Source: Candidatus Paracaedibacter symbiosus (lineage in GTDB: Bacteria > Pseudomonadota > Alphaproteobacteria > Paracaedibacterales > Paracaedibacteraceae). Taken from it: a DNA stretch of 49,449 bases. The translations under genes and the position numbers were made by a program. This document shows, piece by piece, positions 34,201 to 42,437 of this stretch. How positions within the stretch are numbered: position 1 is the first letter of the stretch; the number at the start of each line of letters is the position of its first letter. Location of the stretch: the NCBI RefSeq assembly GCF_000757605.1, contig NZ_JQAK01000002.1:112437-161885 (forward strand). The letters are read 5' to 3'. The notes under the pieces are model-generated. The model did not search any database and had not been told where the DNA came from. It saw nothing but the letters and a program-made list of their open reading frames with translations.

Positions 34201-34232
34201 TCAGGCATCTCATTGAATACATTGATTTATAA
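31215..34232 (+). CDS. tnpA: Tn3-family transposase TnpA
   Basis: This 1005-aa protein is the normal length for Tn3-family transposases. It has an N-terminal DUF4158-type DNA-binding region (ILSPLEEFAFYGFPDFDKEQ) and a C-terminal DDE domain. Catalytic Asp lies in LYGSTDGQKYEV and Asp in VITGDMHSINK. The later conserved stretch RSIYTLKCILNPK…QNRLESYHTLRAAIAKAGG, with GRSDIEIEKSNQCGRLIAGA, includes the catalytic Glu. It ends 36 bp before the right terminal repeat. All motifs look intact, so the element could be active. This transposase is unlike the stubs at 7738-8082. Confidence 0.95.
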   Translation: MNSINKRLSILSPLEEFAFYGFPDFDKEQRATFFDFTEKELEIILRRPSFHSQVYCVVQIGYFKAKKLFFRFSLDKIPKDDLQFILLCYFDSKDLLSSTVTKHEYYLQRKSISNLFGYQLWSRHFLPELNNRAELSAKRDTAPNFITHEILDFLQNQKIVRPGYTTLQTIVSQTLTQERNRLKCLLKNQITDSHKQSLNQLIQKENTLSELAALKQDAKSFGATLMGLERKKHSILKPLYSIAQQILPHLDISQQNITYYASLAHHYTIYDLGRFEEEQTYLYLLCYVFKRYRQINDNLVDAFAFWLRKLENEIKEKAKSHLVENVEQSDQKVGRLLLMYVDDNLSDTLTLGQARQHAFEILPKDTIRSLGEKMVKKPQRRQELQWEEREKMASRYKRHLRPLFMHIDFESRLLDNPLLKAIDWMKEVFAKKQSLSQQRFEIFPRNFISSRLEPYLFTFDKDETPIIQAKCYEILVYRQIIKQMETGALYINDSVQHRPFADELVCLTQKSTILKTLDIPWLKSSCEEQINSLFSELETLWYQFNHRLKKGQLKHLKYDPLKKEIIWTKPKFINDDKESDQQDFYDKLPISEISDVLSFVNSQTGFLSAFTPLQPLYNKQKPDEEHLIAALLSHATGVGAHKMAQTSDISYNMLDTTCQQYIRLATLEKSHDCIANKIRTLSIFLHYTFDLDILYGSTDGQKYEVTTSTIKARRSRKYFGKGSGVVAYTLLSNHVPIQTKLIGAHEHESHFVFDIWYGNTSTIKPTVITGDMHSINKVNFALLHWFGGEFRPRFTNLKKELDNIYGTKEMPSYQNFLVQPAGQLNRQLIIDEKENIDRVIATLALKEMNQSTLVRKLCSLSPHNNTRKAIFEFNKLIRSIYTLKCILNPKILSDVHRSQNRLESYHTLRAAIAKAGGRKALSGRSDIEIEKSNQCGRLIAGAIIYYNASIHSCFLDANPHNQKKLKIVKKSSPVAWQHIHFTGRFTFYTNKKPINLRHLIEYIDL

Positions 34233-34267
34233 CTCCTCGTTTTTCCAAAATAATCAATCTTTTTGAC

Positions 34268-34304
34268 TTGCTCAGAATTTTCGGGGGTTTGGGCCTGGAA
34301 TGCC
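34268..34304. repeat. Right terminal repeat of Tn3-family transposon
   Basis: Inverse of 30405-30441. It also supplies the first codons of the toxin fragment frame. Confidence 0.85.
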
Positions 34305-34900
34305 TAACTGGTGGTGGGGTTAAAGAGGCAGTAGGTGGAAGAACGACGCAGCTCGGGCGTAATCTCGAAACGGGTAAATTGGAACAGAAGGGAAAGGAGA
34401 GACTACATACATCTAGAAGTAGTTCTTCTTCGTCTGTGGAAGGCAAATCCAGTGCTAAAAATGTTGCAAGCCATGAGAGATATAAAATTGAATTGCGGAA
34501 GGAAGAAGAACTCAGAAAAATAATCATGAGCGGTGATAAAGATGCTTTAAAAATGAAAGAAAACATTGAACTCCTTGGTTTTAAAGGCAATAATCCTATA
34601 CCTAAGGGTGTTAATAAAAATACAGGTGAAGTAACAGTATTTACAGATTCAACTCAATCAGCAGCATCACTTTATCGTCAACAAATTCGCCAATTCGAAA
34701 AGGAGGGGATCCACGGAGAATCAGCCACAAGCCGATTTATGACTGACAATAACAAACCTGCCTTACAAACAAAGTTTGCAAATGGATCTCGGGTAGCCAT
34801 CCGTTCAGAAGGAAAATCGGGCCAGCCAAAAGTTGACATAAGAGATACGTACCGAAACATTGAGGAAAAAATCACTGTTCATGTACCAAAAGGAGAATAA
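34268..34900 (+). CDS. Polymorphic-toxin C-terminal tip (5' truncated by Tn3)
   Basis: This frame of about 210 aa starts inside the Tn3 end, so the original N-terminus has been lost. It has a Gly/Ser-rich linker (LTGGGVKEAVGG…SRSSSSSSVEG), a charged helix and a C-terminal globular part (NNPIPKGVNKNTGEVTVFTD…SGQPKVDIRDTYRNIEEK). The last resembles the short C-terminal toxin domains of Rhs/CDI-type polymorphic toxins. It ends 2 bp before the ATG of an acidic small protein, the usual toxin-immunity layout. The toxic activity is not identifiable. Without its delivery portion it may be an orphan tip, a silent cassette or a pseudogene. Confidence 0.6.
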   Translation: MLRIFGGLGLECLTGGGVKEAVGGRTTQLGRNLETGKLEQKGKERLHTSRSSSSSSVEGKSSAKNVASHERYKIELRKEEELRKIIMSGDKDALKMKENIELLGFKGNNPIPKGVNKNTGEVTVFTDSTQSAASLYRQQIRQFEKEGIHGESATSRFMTDNNKPALQTKFANGSRVAIRSEGKSGQPKVDIRDTYRNIEEKITVHVPKGE

Positions 34901-34902
34901 AG

Positions 34903-35385
34903 ATGGTTCTATCCATTAACAAAGATTTACTTGTATATGAGTTTAGCACAAAAACTGGCATAACCTTTGTGGATGTCATAAAGTCTCATATTTCCCCCGA
35001 TCGTGAAAGAATGTTTGAATTGCTTTCTCTCCTTGAAAAAGGGGAAATAGGTAATTGTGAACTGAGTGATATAGCAGATGAACTGTGGGATGAAGTATCA
35101 GATGAATGCCAAGCTATTGTAGGTATCGTTGATAAGAAAAACTTTGAAATTACAAATTTTCAGCCTAAGGATCTAGATTTAACGAAGTATAGGGATGCGC
35201 TTGATTGGACAGTTCTGTCTCTTCTAATGAGTGCTAGTATGAAACCTCTCCTACCAGAGGATATTCCCTTTATCCGAGAGTATCTTAATTGCCCTATGGG
35301 ACAAGAAAATGAAGCTGATGAAAAATGGTATGAATACTGGTCTAAAGTAGATTTTCCAAAACGTTTTGATTTTGCTGTGATGTAA
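34903..35385 (+). CDS. Probable immunity protein
   Basis: This 160-aa acidic, helical protein (DELWDEVSDECQAIVGIVDK, EADEKWYEYWSKVDFPKRFD) has no signal peptide. Its ATG follows the toxin-tip stop by 2 bp, with AAGGAG overlapping the end of that gene, so the two are translationally linked. A terminator hairpin follows directly. Size, acidity and position fit an immunity protein that binds and blocks the adjacent toxin. No family recognised; the call is based on context. Confidence 0.6.
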   Translation: MVLSINKDLLVYEFSTKTGITFVDVIKSHISPDRERMFELLSLLEKGEIGNCELSDIADELWDEVSDECQAIVGIVDKKNFEITNFQPKDLDLTKYRDALDWTVLSLLMSASMKPLLPEDIPFIREYLNCPMGQENEADEKWYEYWSKVDFPKRFDFAVM

Positions 35386-35415
35386 GGGCCATCTATTAAT
35401 GGCTGTAGAAAAAAG

Positions 35416-35442
35416 GGAAGCATTTGTTAGATGCTTCCTTTT
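35416..35442 (+). terminator. Rho-independent terminator of toxin-immunity pair
   Basis: GGAAGCAT and ATGCTTCC form an 8-bp stem with a 7-nt loop, followed by TTTT, 31 bp after the immunity gene. Confidence 0.8.
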
Positions 35443-35449
35443 AATTTGA

Positions 35450-35600
35450 GCAGCTATTTATTGTCTCACCCGCCAATTCTTGAAAGAATCCTATGAGGAA
35501 CAACATGAGGAACTGGCAACGACAAAAAACATTGTTCAGGGTGTGGGCGTTCTGGCTGATACCCTAGGTTTAGGCCTAGAATATGGCTTACGCTATACAG
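35450..35600 (+). pseudogene. Fragment of a toxin-type protein
   Basis: An open plus-strand frame, without a start, encodes FLKESYEEQHEELATTKNIV then QGVGVLADTLGLGLEYGLRY. It resembles the helical and Gly/Leu-rich region preceding toxin tips in polymorphic toxins. It then runs into an IS3 fragment read on the other strand. It may be a relic of the same or a sister toxin gene. Confidence 0.45.
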
Positions 35601-35757
35601 GCAACTGCAAGCCTCCGTATTTTGATTTCCATTTGTAAAATGTAGCTTGGGCTATGCCATGCCGGCGGCAAATATTTGGTACAAGACAACTACTTTCCTG
35701 TTCCTTGATAATCCAAATAATTTGCACTTCATTAAATCTTTTTTCATCGTCTGATCC
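35593..35757 (-). pseudogene. IS3-family OrfA fragment
   Basis: The minus strand encodes KRFNEVQIIWIIKEQESSCL then VPNICRRHGIAQATFYKWKS. This is the HTH_8 domain typical of IS3-type OrfA (K.F.E.QII.IL…CR.HGI..ATFYKWK.KYGG). There is no start codon and no OrfB behind it. Confidence 0.8.
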
Positions 35758-36045
35758 TTTTTAAATTAAGTTATCAGACTCTAATTCATTTTGGATTAGT
35801 TTATGGGGAGTAGGTCACTCTCCAAAAAAAACTGGACAAAAGCTTTTTAATAGACGAGTCAACCTTAAAGATACAGATTAAAAGAAATTGCCCTATAATC
35901 GGCGGAATATGATTACATTACTGCCAGCTGAAGGGCGCCGTCAAGTTAACTTTTGTAGATAGTAAAGATATGTTTAATTAGACCCATTAGACGCAAATGA
36001 GCTCTTGAGCCGCCTCAGACCAGATGGTGCAGGCGGCTCTAAAAG
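35758..36045. other. Intergenic gap with hairpin
   Basis: No gene seen. GAGCCGCCT (36007-36015) and AGGCGGCTC (36031-36039) form a strong 9-bp stem with a 15-nt loop followed by TAAAA, a possible factor-independent terminator or end of a mobile element. Confidence 0.5.
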
Positions 36046-36208
36046 GAGACCATCTAAAAGTTGGGGGTCGTCAAGCAGCTAAAGGAAAAGGCGAAGAAGT
36101 TTCCTGCTGTATGATTTTTGCAAACCTAGTTTCAGCTCTTGATCAGAGTTTTTAAATTCCTCTGTCTCCCTTGATTTCCCTAGATACCCCCAACTTTTAG
36201 ATGGTCTC
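36046..36208. mobile_element. Complete MITE (163 bp)
   Basis: This element has perfect 22-bp terminal inverted repeats (GAGACCATCTAAAAGTTGGG… at 36046-36067 and its inverse at 36187-36208) and no coding capacity. A truncated inverse copy lies at 13855-13996 and a solo end at 1101-1123. It ends 24 bp from the stop of the histidine kinase gene. The mobilising transposase is not in the window. Confidence 0.85.
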
Positions 36209-36231
36209 GCATTAGAGCCCTCGAAAGAGGT

Positions 36232-38601
36232 CTACTTATTCCCCCCCCCTTCTTTCTCATTATATTGGTGAGGAATGCAACGTAAAATTTCTGAAACCAA
36301 AATCTTTTCTTTAACAGGCTTTGGCACATAGCCGTTCATACCTGCATCAATAAACTGCTGCCGATGCTCACTCATCGCATGGGCACTTACGCCAATAATT
36401 GTAAGATGCTGGAGTCGAGAGTAAGTGCGTATCTGGCGGGTTGATTGAAGCCCATCCATAACTGGCATTTCTCCATCCATCAAGATAACATCATAAGGTT
36501 TTTCCAGGACAGCTTCTAAAGCCTCTTTCCCATTAGCAACAATATCAACAACGTCGCATCCTATCTTGTGAAGAAGTCTTTGCATAAGGCGTTGGTTTGT
36601 CCGGTTGTCTTCAGCAACCAGAATCCGTAAAGATGGCAAAGCAAGATTTGCTGGAATAGCCTCATCTTTATCCTTATGTTTTGAAGAAGAGGAAGCCCCT
36701 GGAAGTTCTAAAGAGACCGTAAAACGAAATGTGGATCCCAATCCTACATCGCTTATTACCTGGATGGTCCCATTCATCTTTTCACAAAGCTGTTTTGTTA
36801 TGTAAAGGCCTAAGCCCGTGCCACCAAACTGTCTCATAATGGCATTGTCTGCTTGTGAGAATGGTTGAAAAAGGCGAGAGAGAGCTTTTGCATCAATCCC
36901 CATGCCTGTGTCTTTTACCTCGCCTGTTAAAAGAAAGATGTTCTTATGGTGAGGATCCAGGATGCCATCAAGACGGAGAGAGACTTTACCTTGGTTTGTG
37001 AACTTTATAGCATTATTCCCAAGGTTAAGGAGTATTTGTTGTAAGCGTACTTCATCACCAACCAAAATCTCAGGCACACGAGTCGCAACCGTAGATTTAA
37101 GTCTGAGATCTTTTTTTTGAGCTTCTAATTTTAATAAATCATAGACCTTCTGAAGGACAGTGGCCGGTTTAAGCTCCTTGCGTTCAAGCTTTAGGGCATT
37201 GGCTTCAATACGCGAGACATCAATAACATCATTTGCAATGGTAAGAAGAGATTGAGATGCATTATAAATATGGTTGAGATATTCCCTTACTGTATCTGTG
37301 AGCTCTTCTTTTAGTGAGAGCTCAGCAAAGCCAATAATAGCATTGAGAGGGGTACGGGTTTCATGGGACATAAGAGCAACAAAGGCTGTTTTCATCTTGT
37401 TTGCTTCTTCTGCTTTTTCTCGGGCTTGACGCTGGAGTTCAAGTTCTTCTTCTTTTCGTCGCATAGATTCTTTTTCAGCCTCTCTCAGCCAACGACTGAG
37501 TTTTATATCCTTCACTATAGAAGATGCTTTTTCGGTAAGAGGCATAAGCCAATTTACAAGACCTGTCGTATAACTATATTCGCTATTATTTATCAAGGCT
37601 ACAACGCCTAAGAGCTTTGATGGGTCTATGGCAAGAGGAAGAATTAAACAGGAATAAGAAGAAAAAAAGTGATTACCAATGAGCGGCCGCCTTAACTCAA
37701 GCACTTGTGCAAATAACTCTTTTAAAGAAGCTTCTATCTCTGGCCTCTCTGAGGAAAGAACAGAAGTATCCTCAAACGCTCGGCTCATCACAGCTTGCCC
37801 ATTCTCATAAAAAACCTCTTTTAAAAATCCATTGTGACTTTTTGAAAGTTTTATAAAAGTTCTTGTTATAAGCTGGAGGGTGCTTATATCCTTTACACGG
37901 TAAAGGTCGCCGTCTGAAAACATTGCTTCTTTTTCTTCGGATGCCACATAAGCTTCCCCAATTTTATTTATAGCTTTTAAAATGATATTATTATTCCATA
38001 GTACCTGGTTTAACTTTTTTATCTCAGCCTCTCGCATTTTTTCTTCCGTAATATCATGGGCGATGCCCAGAATCAGCCGAGGTTCTGAACAGTTTTCCGG
38101 GAGCCCAACCCAACGGAACCAACGAAAATCCCCGTTTTTTGTATAGTATCGGTTCTCAGAACTGAATTGAGCAATACCCCTGCCGAGTTGGTTACTAACA
38201 GCATTTTGGGTCTCTTTTACATCGTCAGGATGGAGGTAGTCCTCAAGGCAATGCATAAGCAGCTCTTCTTTACTCCAGCCAAGGAGGCGACAAAATTCTC
38301 TGCTGACGCGCCTGAATTTCATAGGTGGTGGGAGTTCCACGAGCACAAAAATATACTGTGACTGCTCAAATAATCTCTCCAATTCATCTTCTGTAAATCC
38401 CCATATCCGACTTTGAGAGTGTAGAGTTAAAGGCTGGGATGGGGCTGGCAATGGCACTGCAATGGAAGAGGAAACATTATCATGAACGGTGGATGCTTTA
38501 AGGAGAGGGAGATCATCCTTTTTCTCCTCTAAATCTGATGCTTTAAGAGGGGAAAGGGCTATAAGAAAGTAGAAAAGAATGAGGGCTTTTAAGTATGACA
38601 T
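36232..38601 (-). CDS. Hybrid sensor histidine kinase (PAS-GAF-HisKA-HATPase-REC)
   Basis: This is a 789-aa protein with an N-terminal signal/anchor (MSYLKALILFYFLIALSPLK). Its domains are PAS/PAC at about 70-200 (LGWSKEEL, HPDDV, DITEEK), a GAF-like sensor domain at about 220-360, coiled coil at 365-405, HisKA with the H-box SHETRTPLNAIIGFAEL near 412 and HATPase_c (N-box LGNNAIKF near 527, DTGMGID, GGTGLGLYI near 593). The receiver domain at about 655-775 has VAEDN and phospho-acceptor Asp in VILMDGEMPVMDG near 707. Phosphate would pass from His to the internal Asp and on to an unlinked HPt or regulator; none lies nearby. The start MSYLK is chosen because GGGGAG sits 8 bp upstream. The final codons contain a run of nine G. 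Confidence 0.92.
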   Translation of the reverse strand: MSYLKALILFYFLIALSPLKASDLEEKKDDLPLLKASTVHDNVSSSIAVPLPAPSQPLTLHSQSRIWGFTEDELERLFEQSQYIFVLVELPPPMKFRRVSREFCRLLGWSKEELLMHCLEDYLHPDDVKETQNAVSNQLGRGIAQFSSENRYYTKNGDFRWFRWVGLPENCSEPRLILGIAHDITEEKMREAEIKKLNQVLWNNNIILKAINKIGEAYVASEEKEAMFSDGDLYRVKDISTLQLITRTFIKLSKSHNGFLKEVFYENGQAVMSRAFEDTSVLSSERPEIEASLKELFAQVLELRRPLIGNHFFSSYSCLILPLAIDPSKLLGVVALINNSEYSYTTGLVNWLMPLTEKASSIVKDIKLSRWLREAEKESMRRKEEELELQRQAREKAEEANKMKTAFVALMSHETRTPLNAIIGFAELSLKEELTDTVREYLNHIYNASQSLLTIANDVIDVSRIEANALKLERKELKPATVLQKVYDLLKLEAQKKDLRLKSTVATRVPEILVGDEVRLQQILLNLGNNAIKFTNQGKVSLRLDGILDPHHKNIFLLTGEVKDTGMGIDAKALSRLFQPFSQADNAIMRQFGGTGLGLYITKQLCEKMNGTIQVISDVGLGSTFRFTVSLELPGASSSSKHKDKDEAIPANLALPSLRILVAEDNRTNQRLMQRLLHKIGCDVVDIVANGKEALEAVLEKPYDVILMDGEMPVMDGLQSTRQIRTYSRLQHLTIIGVSAHAMSEHRQQFIDAGMNGYVPKPVKEKILVSEILRCIPHQYNEKEGGGNK

Positions 38602-38906
38602 TTTCAATACTCCCCAGGAAATAAAAATACCAACAATTAACAAGAATAACTTTTAAATTAAGGCAAGTTGCCAGCAATAAGGAAAGTTGCTAAATTATTG
38701 TTAAATAATGAAAAATTACTTAAGACTATACCAGAAATAGAAAAATTTGCAACTAATCTTAAGATAGGAGAGCATTCCAATCCGGGGGGTCGTTAGGGAA
38801 ACCAAGAAAAAAGAGGTGGTCCCCAATTATTGGACAGTTTAGCAGCAAAAATAAGCTATAGGGGTTGCGCCTGGAACCCCCTATACACAACTTTCGGTTA
38901 TATCTC
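38602..38906. other. Intergenic gap with small palindrome
   Basis: No gene seen. TATAGGGGTT…AACCCCCTATA at about 38860-38887 forms a strong inverted repeat next to the truncated IS5-type copy. It may be the end of another miniature element or a terminator. Confidence 0.4.
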
Positions 38907-39618
38907 TTGTTTCACCTCCTTGGCCTTCAATTGGATGTTCCTGATTACACAAGACTATCACGCCGAGGGACTGTCCCTTTGCGCCAATTAGAAAAAATGG
39001 ATGAACCCGGTCATCTTGTCATTGATAGTACAGGTATTAAAGTATTTGGAGAAAGTGAATGGCTCGAAACAAAAACAGTACAAACGCAAAGTCTGGCGTA
39101 AGCTTCACCTTGGCATTAACAGCAAGAGATTCATTGTTTCTCGGATAATGACAAGTCATTTAACAGAGGATCGATCCTGCTTAGACGCTCACCTTAAGCA
39201 GGCCGATGCGACAAAGATTACGCAGCTTATTGCTGATGCGGGCTATGATAGAGAAGGTGTTTATGAAAAGCTAGAATTAGCCAACAATTCCTCCAGCTCC
39301 AGGATCCCCTTCACTGTCACAAGAGGATTTCTCTGTCAGACAAAAGGGTATTAATTACATTGATAAAAAGGGACTATACGCCTGGCAAACAAAAAATGAC
39401 TATGGCAGGAGAGCAAAAGTAGAAAATACGATATACCGCTATAAAGAGGTGATCGGTCGTAAGCTTAATGCCAGGTTATGGGATAACCAGGATGCAGAAT
39501 TGCATCTTGGGTGCCTTATCATGAATACTTTTACAACCTTGGCATGCCGAAATCAGTTAAAATCTAATAAATACGGGGAAAAGGGGGACTTTATTCTTTC
39601 GTCCTATTTACGCAACAA
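38907..39618 (+). pseudogene. IS5-family transposase, decayed second copy
   Basis: This is homologous to the intact element at 21281-22375 from its middle to its right end (ctatttacgcaacaa at 39604-39618, one mismatch). The N-terminal 100 codons are gone. Small deletions (loss of ITR before QLEKMDE, loss near ETKYGK, one near the Pro-rich stretch) shift the frame several times. The catalytic stretches IDSTGIKVFG, IADAGYD and KVENTIYRYKEVIG can still be read in separate frames. Confidence 0.9.
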
Positions 39619-39826
39619 TGTCGCTACTCGACCTTTAAGTAGAAAACTATAAATAAAAATTAACGTATTTTTTTAATGATGTTTTTTTATTTTGAGGGTG
39701 AGGCATAAAATTGAGTTTCTAAACTTTGTTTACAGATACAGATTTAGTCTGTAGTAGTCCCAAAAAAAATTAATGAAAGGAAAAATCTTGGAGAGCTTAA
39801 CGCTATTTTAGATCAGGAGAACTGAG

Positions 39827-40924
39827 ATGAAAAAAATATTATTCTTTTTGCTTCCAATACTTACCTTTTTCTTACAATTAACCCCTTTAAAAGCCATGGA
39901 ATCCAGAGTAGAATATGCGGGCTTGTCAATTGATGGGGGAGGTATCAGAACCTTAGTATCGTTAAAAGTACTTATTGCATTAGAAGATGTAATTCATGAG
40001 CATGCGCCAAAAAAACATCTTTCAGAAATGTTCGATTACATTGGTGGCACTTCTGGAGGAGGGACGCTGGCGCTTGCTTTAACTTTGCCTCCCCCTATGC
40101 CAGATCAACAACCTCCTTCTCTAGGAGAATGGTTAGACATATTTATAGGTGCTAAGAACGTCATTTTTCCTAAGAGTAGGAAGAATTATATTAAACAATT
40201 TTTTTGGGGTTCTCGATATTCTCCAAAACAATATGAAGAGCATTTAAAGAACTGGTTTGGCCCATTAACATTAAGTGACCTAACCACAGACGTCGTTGTT
40301 ACCAGTACCCAACTAGAAACGCAAAAACCTTACCTGTTTACTAAAGAAAAGGCAATAAGAGACGAAAAATATAATTTCCTTCTAAGGGATGTAGCACGCG
40401 CAACGACCGCAGTGGTATCTCAATATCCAGCTTACAGAGTTTCGACTGCTACTTTTTCAACCCCTCTCCTGATTGATGGTTGTATCTCTTTTATAAATTC
40501 ATCTCAGTTTATTGTTAATAGGATTATGAAGAACTCACGAGACGAGAATTTTAGAAAGGGGCGTGAAGTCGCTACTCATAATAATATTTATATGCTTTCT
40601 CTCGGAGGAGACGTACAAATAAGCGATACAAACAAAAACACGGGCAACATATGGCTTCTCCCTTACTTTATTAACCATTTCCGTGAAGGGGCAAATGATG
40701 GGGTTAATCACGAAATGAAAAGTTTGTTAGGTGATAACTATAAACGCATTGTTCCAACATCAGAAATTGAGAAAATAAAATATGATGACGCGACAGATGA
40801 GGTAATAATCAAAATTGACGAGGTCGGCAAGGACTTAATAAACAAGCTGAAAAGCAAAGGCGAGATCGAAGATACGGCTCGCAAACTTCTATATATTTAT
40901 GACAGGAAGAATGAACATTACTAA
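39827..40924 (+). CDS. Secreted patatin-like phospholipase 1
   Basis: This 365-aa protein has a signal peptide (KKILFFLLPILTFFLQLTPL, cleavage after LKA) and a ribosome binding site AGGAGA. Patatin signature: oxyanion DGGGIR at about 40, nucleophile Ser in GTSGGG at about 74-79, catalytic Asp in LIDGC (usually DGG) at about 218. The dyad residues are present, so lipid acyl hydrolase (phospholipase A) activity is likely. Such enzymes in intracellular bacteria are often used on host membranes. It is followed 83 bp later by a paralogue with a distinct sequence; the two form a tandem pair. Confidence 0.9.
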   Translation: MKKILFFLLPILTFFLQLTPLKAMESRVEYAGLSIDGGGIRTLVSLKVLIALEDVIHEHAPKKHLSEMFDYIGGTSGGGTLALALTLPPPMPDQQPPSLGEWLDIFIGAKNVIFPKSRKNYIKQFFWGSRYSPKQYEEHLKNWFGPLTLSDLTTDVVVTSTQLETQKPYLFTKEKAIRDEKYNFLLRDVARATTAVVSQYPAYRVSTATFSTPLLIDGCISFINSSQFIVNRIMKNSRDENFRKGREVATHNNIYMLSLGGDVQISDTNKNTGNIWLLPYFINHFREGANDGVNHEMKSLLGDNYKRIVPTSEIEKIKYDDATDEVIIKIDEVGKDLINKLKSKGEIEDTARKLLYIYDRKNEHY

Positions 40925-41007
40925 TATGAGTATTTTACCAATCGATATTGCTATTGATTGATAGCTTACATAAAAAACAAAAAATATTTTTAAAAGGAAG
41001 GTGTAAT

Positions 41008-42117
41008 ATGTTTAAGAATTCTTTTAAAAAAAATATTATGGTCTTTACTTTAGTGGTATCTTTTTTCAATATTTTTCGCGAGAGGCTAGAAGCTTTTGAA
41101 GCAGAAGGAAGCAGTAATCCCTCTCGCAACAAGATTTATACAGCCTTATCAATTGATGGAGGAGGTATCCGTGGTTTGATCCCACTTAGAATACTTGAGG
41201 AGATCGAAAAGAAAACCGAAAAGCCGATTTGTGAGCTTTTTGACTATATTGGTGGAACATCAACAGGAGCTTTACTTACTTTAGGTCTTACTGTACCTCA
41301 TGAAAAAGAAGGAAGAGTCCCTCGCTATACGGCTAAGAGTTTGGTAAGCCTCTTTACAGGAGAAGAGAGGTTTGAGGTCTTCTCGACTTCTTTGATGAAT
41401 AAGATTAAATCCGCTGGGAAATATTTAGGATCCTTATATTCAGCATATAAATATGAAACACTTCTTAGCAAAAAAGTAGGGAATTTTTACCTAAACGATG
41501 CTTTAACAAATATATTAATAACTGCTACAGAATTTAAAACAAAGCATATGAGTGTATTTTGTAAGGAAGGCAAAGATATTGGAAATAAAATACTTGAAGG
41601 AGAAATTTTAATGCGAGAGGTGATGCGTGCCACTTCGGCTGCACCTACTTATTTTCAAGCTGCACGCGTAACAGAACCGACAGAAGATGAAAGAGGCTAC
41701 ACCGTAACTTATTATGTAGATGGTGGCATTTGCTGTAACAATCCTGCCCAACTTGTATGGAACCGCCTGCAAAAACAGTTTAACGCTACGCCAGACAACG
41801 TTTATTTGCTTTCCCTTGGTACAGGGGTAGTTAGTCAAGAAAAGCTTTCTGTGCCGGGTGCTGATGCTTGTTTACCTAAATGGATACCCGTGCTAGCAGA
41901 TTATTTTATGGAGAGTAATAGTTGGGCTGTACATAAAGAGATGAAATACGTGCTTGGTAAAAAAAATTATAAACGCGTACAGCCGGTTTTAGAAGCAGCC
42001 ATAGACCTTGCAGGCGTAGATGAGGAAAATTTAGAACGATTAGAAAAAGCGGCATCATCTGTAATGGATCAAGTAGATGAAATCTGTGAGCAGCTTAAGA
42101 GGGCAGGAAAATGGTAG
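41008..42117 (+). CDS. Secreted patatin-like phospholipase 2
   Basis: This is a 369-aa protein. The start MFKNSF is chosen because AGGAAGG lies about 6 bp upstream; a frame 20 codons longer lacks a good site. The N-terminal hydrophobic core (IMVFTLVVSFFNIF) suggests export. The patatin motifs are complete: DGGGIRG at about 45, GTSTGA (Ser nucleophile) at about 80, and YVDGG with catalytic Asp at about 228. It is more canonical than its upstream neighbour, which has DGC and a GTSGGG elbow. The C-terminal extension of about 90 residues is helical. It probably acts on phospholipids outside the cytoplasm. Confidence 0.92.
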   Translation: MFKNSFKKNIMVFTLVVSFFNIFRERLEAFEAEGSSNPSRNKIYTALSIDGGGIRGLIPLRILEEIEKKTEKPICELFDYIGGTSTGALLTLGLTVPHEKEGRVPRYTAKSLVSLFTGEERFEVFSTSLMNKIKSAGKYLGSLYSAYKYETLLSKKVGNFYLNDALTNILITATEFKTKHMSVFCKEGKDIGNKILEGEILMREVMRATSAAPTYFQAARVTEPTEDERGYTVTYYVDGGICCNNPAQLVWNRLQKQFNATPDNVYLLSLGTGVVSQEKLSVPGADACLPKWIPVLADYFMESNSWAVHKEMKYVLGKKNYKRVQPVLEAAIDLAGVDEENLERLEKAASSVMDQVDEICEQLKRAGKW

Positions 42118-42240
42118 GTAAGAGACTCCATCAAGTTTTGTCGCACACTCTCCTTTATATGTCTTGGTTACATATTATTATAATTTAACATAAGGTTAGG
42201 GAAAATTTTAAGCAGCCATTGTGGCAGACTTCAGATATTA

Positions 42241-42437
42241 GGGGTTCCAGCCACAAACCCTCCATTTTTCTGAGGGCTGCTTAAAATCGTTGCTGTGCCT
42301 TTCTTTGTTGGCAGAGATTGTTTTTTCTATCACAAGGTTTTTCATTACTTTTTAAAGAGAAAATAGCTGTTTTCCTGGAATTAAGTTGTGGTTATTTATG
42401 TAACTCAGAAAAATGGAGGGTTTGTGGCTGGAACCCC
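42241..42437. mobile_element. Tn3-derived miniature inverted-repeat element (TIME)
   Basis: This is a 197-bp element with perfect 34-bp inverted ends at 42241-42274 and 42404-42437 (GGGGTTCCAGCC…TTTCTGAG). GGGG at the outer edge and TGAG inward fit Tn3-family ends. No coding capacity. It truncates the small reading frame on the minus strand at 42438-42565. Confidence 0.82.

Larger units (their letters stand above)
30405..34304 (+). mobile_element. Tn3-family transposon, complete (3.9 kb)
   Basis: Inverted repeats of 37 bp at 30405-30441 and 34268-34304 (one mismatch) bound a divergent tnpR (minus) and tnpA (plus) with about 140 bp between them. No passenger gene. The pentamers next to the two ends, AAGTT and TAACT, do not match as a direct repeat, so the flanks have been rearranged since insertion, or the repeats do not mark the exact ends. 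Confidence 0.85.

Noticed and set aside
30405-34304. 5-bp target duplication for the Tn3 transposon
   Set aside because: Flanking pentamers AAGTT and TAACT are not a direct repeat, so no duplication is claimed.
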